Below are positions 60,929 to 64,000 of a stretch of DNA of 64,000 nt, piece after piece. Each line of letters starts with the position of its first letter. The first letter of the stretch is position 1. The stretch is from assembly GCA_036500765.1 (NCBI GenBank), contig DASYBM010000004.1, positions 1,798,001 to 1,862,000 on the forward strand, written 5' to 3'. Made by a program: the position numbers and the translations under genes. The notes beneath the pieces are model-generated. The model worked only from the letters and a program-made list of their open reading frames with translations, had not been told where the DNA came from and did not search any database. The stretch is from Candidatus Sulfotelmatobacter sp. (GTDB lineage: Bacteria; Acidobacteriota; Terriglobia; Terriglobales; Acidobacteriaceae).

Positions 60929-63900
60929 TTAGAATTTGAACACGGCCGACAACTGAATGCCGCGCGGCCCACCGCCTCCGATGAACGGGTTTCCGATGCC
61001 CACGTCGCCGGTAGCGGTGATGGGAAGCGGTCCAGCGCCTACTTCGCGGGTACCGGTGCTGTCCAGCTTAAAGCCCGCAGCGCCCGGATCGGCGATAAAT
61101 GCGGGCAGCAGCGGGTTGGAGAAATTCGGATGATTAAGCAAGTTAAAGAAGTCAACGCCCAGCTTCATGCTAAGCCGTTCCGTGATATCCGTCTTCTTGT
61201 AGATGGAGAAGTTCCACTCTTTGAAAGTTGGCCCCGTCAAGGAATTGCGCCCCATGTCGCCGAAGTGGCGATTGTAGTTGCCGGAGGAAGGCAAAGCACA
61301 ATCAGTAGCGGAGCCGTTTGCTCCCTGACTCGGGTCAACCGTGCAAGGGATGGCAAAAGCGCTGAGGTCGAGGAAGTTCGCCGGATTGCTCTTGTGGTAG
61401 ACGATCGGACCCACCACGTCAGGCCGATCGAATGCGTTGCCGCTGCCGCTGAAATCATCTTCAAAGTTGTAATTCAAGTGGAAGGGCTGGCCGCTCTGAA
61501 GAGTAGCTATACTATTGATGCCCCAACCATTCTTGAGCTTCTGCATGCTGCCGCCCATGGCTGGGAAGTCGTACGCAAAATTCCACGTGAAACGGTGGGT
61601 AAGGTTGAACCCGGACGGGCCGTATTCCAGATAAGGCCGGGTGCTGTCGTTCGGTTGCGCCTCGTTCGGCTCGAAGTCTTCGCCGTCGCTCGAATTGTCG
61701 AGCGACTTGGAATAGACGTAGTTCAGAATCGAGGTCACCCCATGCCATCCGGTGACGCGGTAGCTGGTTTGCAGGGCGTTGTAATTCGACTTGCCGGTCG
61801 AGTTCTCTTGCAGCACGTAGAACGCGCCGTACGGGTTGCCGTTGAGGGGCCGGGCCGCTCCACTGAAATCGGTGATGCAATCACACGCGGCATCTGCCGC
61901 GTTGATCTGCGCCGTGCTGGGCTGGCTGATGTCGAAGAAGCGCCACAGCCGATGTCCCTGCGAGCCCACGTAGCTGATCTGAATTACCGCTTTGCTGGAG
62001 AGTTGCTGCTGGATGTTCAGGTTGTAGTTCTCCATGTAAGGCGACTTGATGTTCTGGTCGAAGGCGAAGGCATCACACTCATAGCTGCAAGTTGTGGTTG
62101 CGGCATATACGGGCTGCCCAGCCGTGATCGGCCCACCGATCGCACCGGTCGAAAGGATTGGATCGGGACCGGCGTTGTTGTAGGCCGGGCCAGGTCCAAA
62201 GAATGGTGCATACGGCAGGTGTCCGAGAATCATATCCTGCGAGAACGCGTCGTAGAACATTCCGAAACCGGCACGGACCACAGTCTTGCCTTTCCCGGTC
62301 ACGTCCCACGCAGCGCTCACGCGCGGCGCGAAATCTTTCTTGTCCGGCTTATACAGGCCGCTGAGTCCGGGCTGACCAACCTGCGTCAGAGTAAAGGTTC
62401 CCGTTCCCGGGGCTGGAGAAATGCTGGTTATGTTGGTGAGAAGGTTGTTCTTCTCCTGTACCACTCCGAAGTAATCCCAGCGCAGACCGTAGTTGAAGGT
62501 CAACCTGGAAGTCACACGGAAGCTGTCCTGCCCATAGAAGCCAATATTGTTCTCATGCGTATGGCGAGTGGTATCGCCGAAATACTGGAAGCCGTCCGTA
62601 ACATCGCCGGCGAGGAAATTCTGAAGTGGAAGTAGGCCCCCAGGGTTGCCGGTTGTGTCCCTGAACCTGAGACGTCCGCGAAAATATTTGTCGAAGTATT
62701 GCTGAACCGATGTCCGATGAAAGTCGACGCCGAACTTCACGTCGTGCTTGTTCACTTTCCACGAGAAATTATCGAGAACCTGATTGTTGCTGTCATAGCG
62801 GTGACGGGGTGTGCTGCTGGTAGCGCCCAGTTGCGCGAAACTTCCCACATAGGTAATCGGCATGCCGGAATCCGAGACACCGCCGTTGCAAAGCGCGGTG
62901 CTGGTCGCGGCGCAAAGTCCAATCGAACTCGGCCGGAAACTCTGATCCTGCGGGAAAAAGCCCTCTGCAAAACGGTTCCAGCCATAGCGCAGTTCATTCA
63001 CCTTATTCGAGCCGATGGTGTGCGTGTAAGAAAGCGATACGAGCTGCACGCGCGTCGGAGTGAAGGTGTTGAAGCCCGGCAACTGGCCGCCCGAAGCCGT
63101 CAAGGCCAGCGGGAAGGACTGAATGCTGTCGCCAAAGAAGTATCGGCCCGTGAGAATGTTGCTGGCATTGAAGTTCTGATCGATTTTGGCGATGAAGCTG
63201 GTCAGATCGTTAAATGAGGGCGAGACGATCGAAGCGTTGGGGCCGTTCGGGCAACCGCTGTTTTCCGAGCCCACTAGCGAACCGCCGAAGGTTCCTGGAA
63301 TGTTGGGCGTCGGCCACGGATTCCGTGCCAACAAAGCTGCAATGACGGGATTGGTCGCGCCGCCATCCGCTGCGATCTGCGCTGGATCTGGGACGCAGGA
63401 GAGAGTAACTACTCCCACCGGCTCCCGCTGGCCCTCATAGTCGGCATAGAAGAACGTCTTGTCCTTGACGATGGGCCCACCCATCGAAGCGCCGAACTGG
63501 TTGTTGTGGAAAGGCGCTTTTGGCTGGCTGGCGCTATTGAAATAATTCCTCGCGTCCAAGGCGCTGTTGCGGAAATATTCCGCGGCGCTTCCGTGGATTG
63601 CATTGGTTCCGCTCTTGGTCACGATATTGACCACCGCGCCGGCATTGCGGCCGTATTCCGGCTGGAAGTTGGAGAGGACATTGACTTCGGCGACCGCATC
63701 GATGGGCAGAATCGTTGAGGGCGTACCGAACACTCCGGCCTGGTTGATGGCGGGGTCGTTGCGGTAGCCGTCGTTCATGTCGGTGCCGTCGAGTAGATAG
63801 TTATTGGAGCGGCCGCGGGCGCCGTTCATCGAAAACTCACCGAAAGAGCCGGGAGAATCGGAAATCTGATCGGGCGATCCCGAAACACCCGGATTCATGT

Positions 63901-64000
63901 AGATCAGCTTGGTATAGTCGCGCCCGTTGACGGGCATATTCTCGACGGTCTGCGCCGTGAGCACCCCTCCCAGGGTGTTGGTGGTGGTCTCGATCAGAGG
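60929..64000 (-). CDS. Oar-like TonB-dependent receptor, 5' end outside the window
   Basis: At least 1023 residues of an outer-membrane receptor, open at the window edge. The visible part begins with the plug (TVENMPVNGRDYTKLIYMNPG, GARGRSNNYLLDGTDMNDG, AEVNVLSNFQPEYGRNAGAVVNIVTKSGTN) and continues through a long barrel to a C-terminal aromatic strand (GIQLSAVFKF). The signal peptide and N-terminal CarboxypepD_reg domain are expected beyond 64000. The substrate is unknown. Confidence 0.92.
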   Translation of the reverse strand, partial: PLIETTTNTLGGVLTAQTVENMPVNGRDYTKLIYMNPGVSGSPDQISDSPGSFGEFSMNGARGRSNNYLLDGTDMNDGYRNDPAINQAGVFGTPSTILPIDAVAEVNVLSNFQPEYGRNAGAVVNIVTKSGTNAIHGSAAEYFRNSALDARNYFNSASQPKAPFHNNQFGASMGGPIVKDKTFFYADYEGQREPVGVVTLSCVPDPAQIAADGGATNPVIAALLARNPWPTPNIPGTFGGSLVGSENSGCPNGPNASIVSPSFNDLTSFIAKIDQNFNASNILTGRYFFGDSIQSFPLALTASGGQLPGFNTFTPTRVQLVSLSYTHTIGSNKVNELRYGWNRFAEGFFPQDQSFRPSSIGLCAATSTALCNGGVSDSGMPITYVGSFAQLGATSSTPRHRYDSNNQVLDNFSWKVNKHDVKFGVDFHRTSVQQYFDKYFRGRLRFRDTTGNPGGLLPLQNFLAGDVTDGFQYFGDTTRHTHENNIGFYGQDSFRVTSRLTFNYGLRWDYFGVVQEKNNLLTNITSISPAPGTGTFTLTQVGQPGLSGLYKPDKKDFAPRVSAAWDVTGKGKTVVRAGFGMFYDAFSQDMILGHLPYAPFFGPGPAYNNAGPDPILSTGAIGGPITAGQPVYAATTTCSYECDAFAFDQNIKSPYMENYNLNIQQQLSSKAVIQISYVGSQGHRLWRFFDISQPSTAQINAADAACDCITDFSGAARPLNGNPYGAFYVLQENSTGKSNYNALQTSYRVTGWHGVTSILNYVYSKSLDNSSDGEDFEPNEAQPNDSTRPYLEYGPSGFNLTHRFTWNFAYDFPAMGGSMQKLKNGWGINSIATLQSGQPFHLNYNFEDDFSGSGNAFDRPDVVGPIVYHKSNPANFLDLSAFAIPCTVDPSQGANGSATDCALPSSGNYNRHFGDMGRNSLTGPTFKEWNFSIYKKTDITERLSMKLGVDFFNLLNHPNFSNPLLPAFIADPGAAGFKLDSTGTREVGAGPLPITATGDVGIGNPFIGGGGPRGIQLSAVFKF

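Noticed and set aside
60911-62635. Long plus-strand reading frame opposite the TonB receptor
   Set aside because: It runs antisense to clear receptor barrel sequence and has no recognisable motif or ribosome-binding site.

Overview
The window looks like a chromosomal segment of an Acidobacteriota bacterium, probably class Terriglobia. This is inferred from gene content, not from a marker gene. The signs are two very large Oar-like TonB-dependent receptors, two CRTAC1-type FG-GAP/UnbV proteins next to a pentaheme cytochrome, a DUF5996 protein, many secreted glycan-active enzymes, GC-rich coding sequence, and dispersed palindromic repeats that sit even inside genes. No rRNA is present. One tRNA gene is seen, tRNA-Lys(CTT).

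Left part (1-17.0 kb): 3-hydroxyacyl-CoA dehydrogenase with a small upstream partner, a HAD phosphatase/hemerythrin pair, a fused PlsC/OlsB-like acyltransferase, a NitT/TauT-type ABC permease and ATPase, malQ beside a SurA/PpiD-like chaperone, a secreted GH2 exo-glucosaminidase-like enzyme and an APC permease. At 17.0-28.9 kb there is a broken small gene, a minus-strand block (pentaheme cytochrome with TPRs, then two CRTAC1 proteins), an amidase and an RsuA-family pseudouridine synthase. At 29.0-36.3 kb are a rhodanese, a sugar transporter, cutC, DUF5996, a MarR/YceI/pirin group whose two promoters share a palindrome, and kdsC.

The 36.7-47.1 kb region is a plus-strand glycan-use locus: a GH36-like lipoprotein, an Oar-like TonB receptor, a beta-helix protein, a LacI regulator and a sialate O-acetylesterase-like enzyme. 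Two LacI-type operators (core GTAAACGNTTAC) flank the receptor promoter, so the LacI protein probably controls the receptor by looping. No SusD-like protein was seen.

At 47,158-55,770 lies an 8.6-kb integrative element in the 3' end of tRNA-Lys(CTT). It has exact 23-bp att repeats, a tyrosine integrase, an excisionase-like protein, small regulators and a divergent operator. Its cargo is a 5'-truncated RHS protein, a small membrane protein, a frameshifted second copy of the RHS C-terminal tip and a second homologous membrane protein. The alternation tip - membrane protein - tip - membrane protein looks like a polymorphic toxin/immunity locus with a displaced orphan module; I do not recognise the family, and it is the best candidate here for an undescribed system.

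Right part (55.8-64 kb): an LTxxQ/Spy-like periplasmic protein, a small conserved-looking protein, a PilZ protein, a secreted TPR protein, a YncE-like beta-propeller and a second TonB receptor cut by the window edge.

Three repeat classes recur: (A) two-hairpin REP/BIME-like units rich in CGCCGGCG, (B) GGTCGTTGGTC / CTGACGCCTGACGCC oligonucleotide runs, and (C) CTCGACTNCGC-hairpin-CTCGGAATGACA units. Copies of A and B are translated in frame inside one CRTAC1 gene, class B also forms the tail of the pseudouridine synthase, and a separate strong hairpin lies inside malQ.
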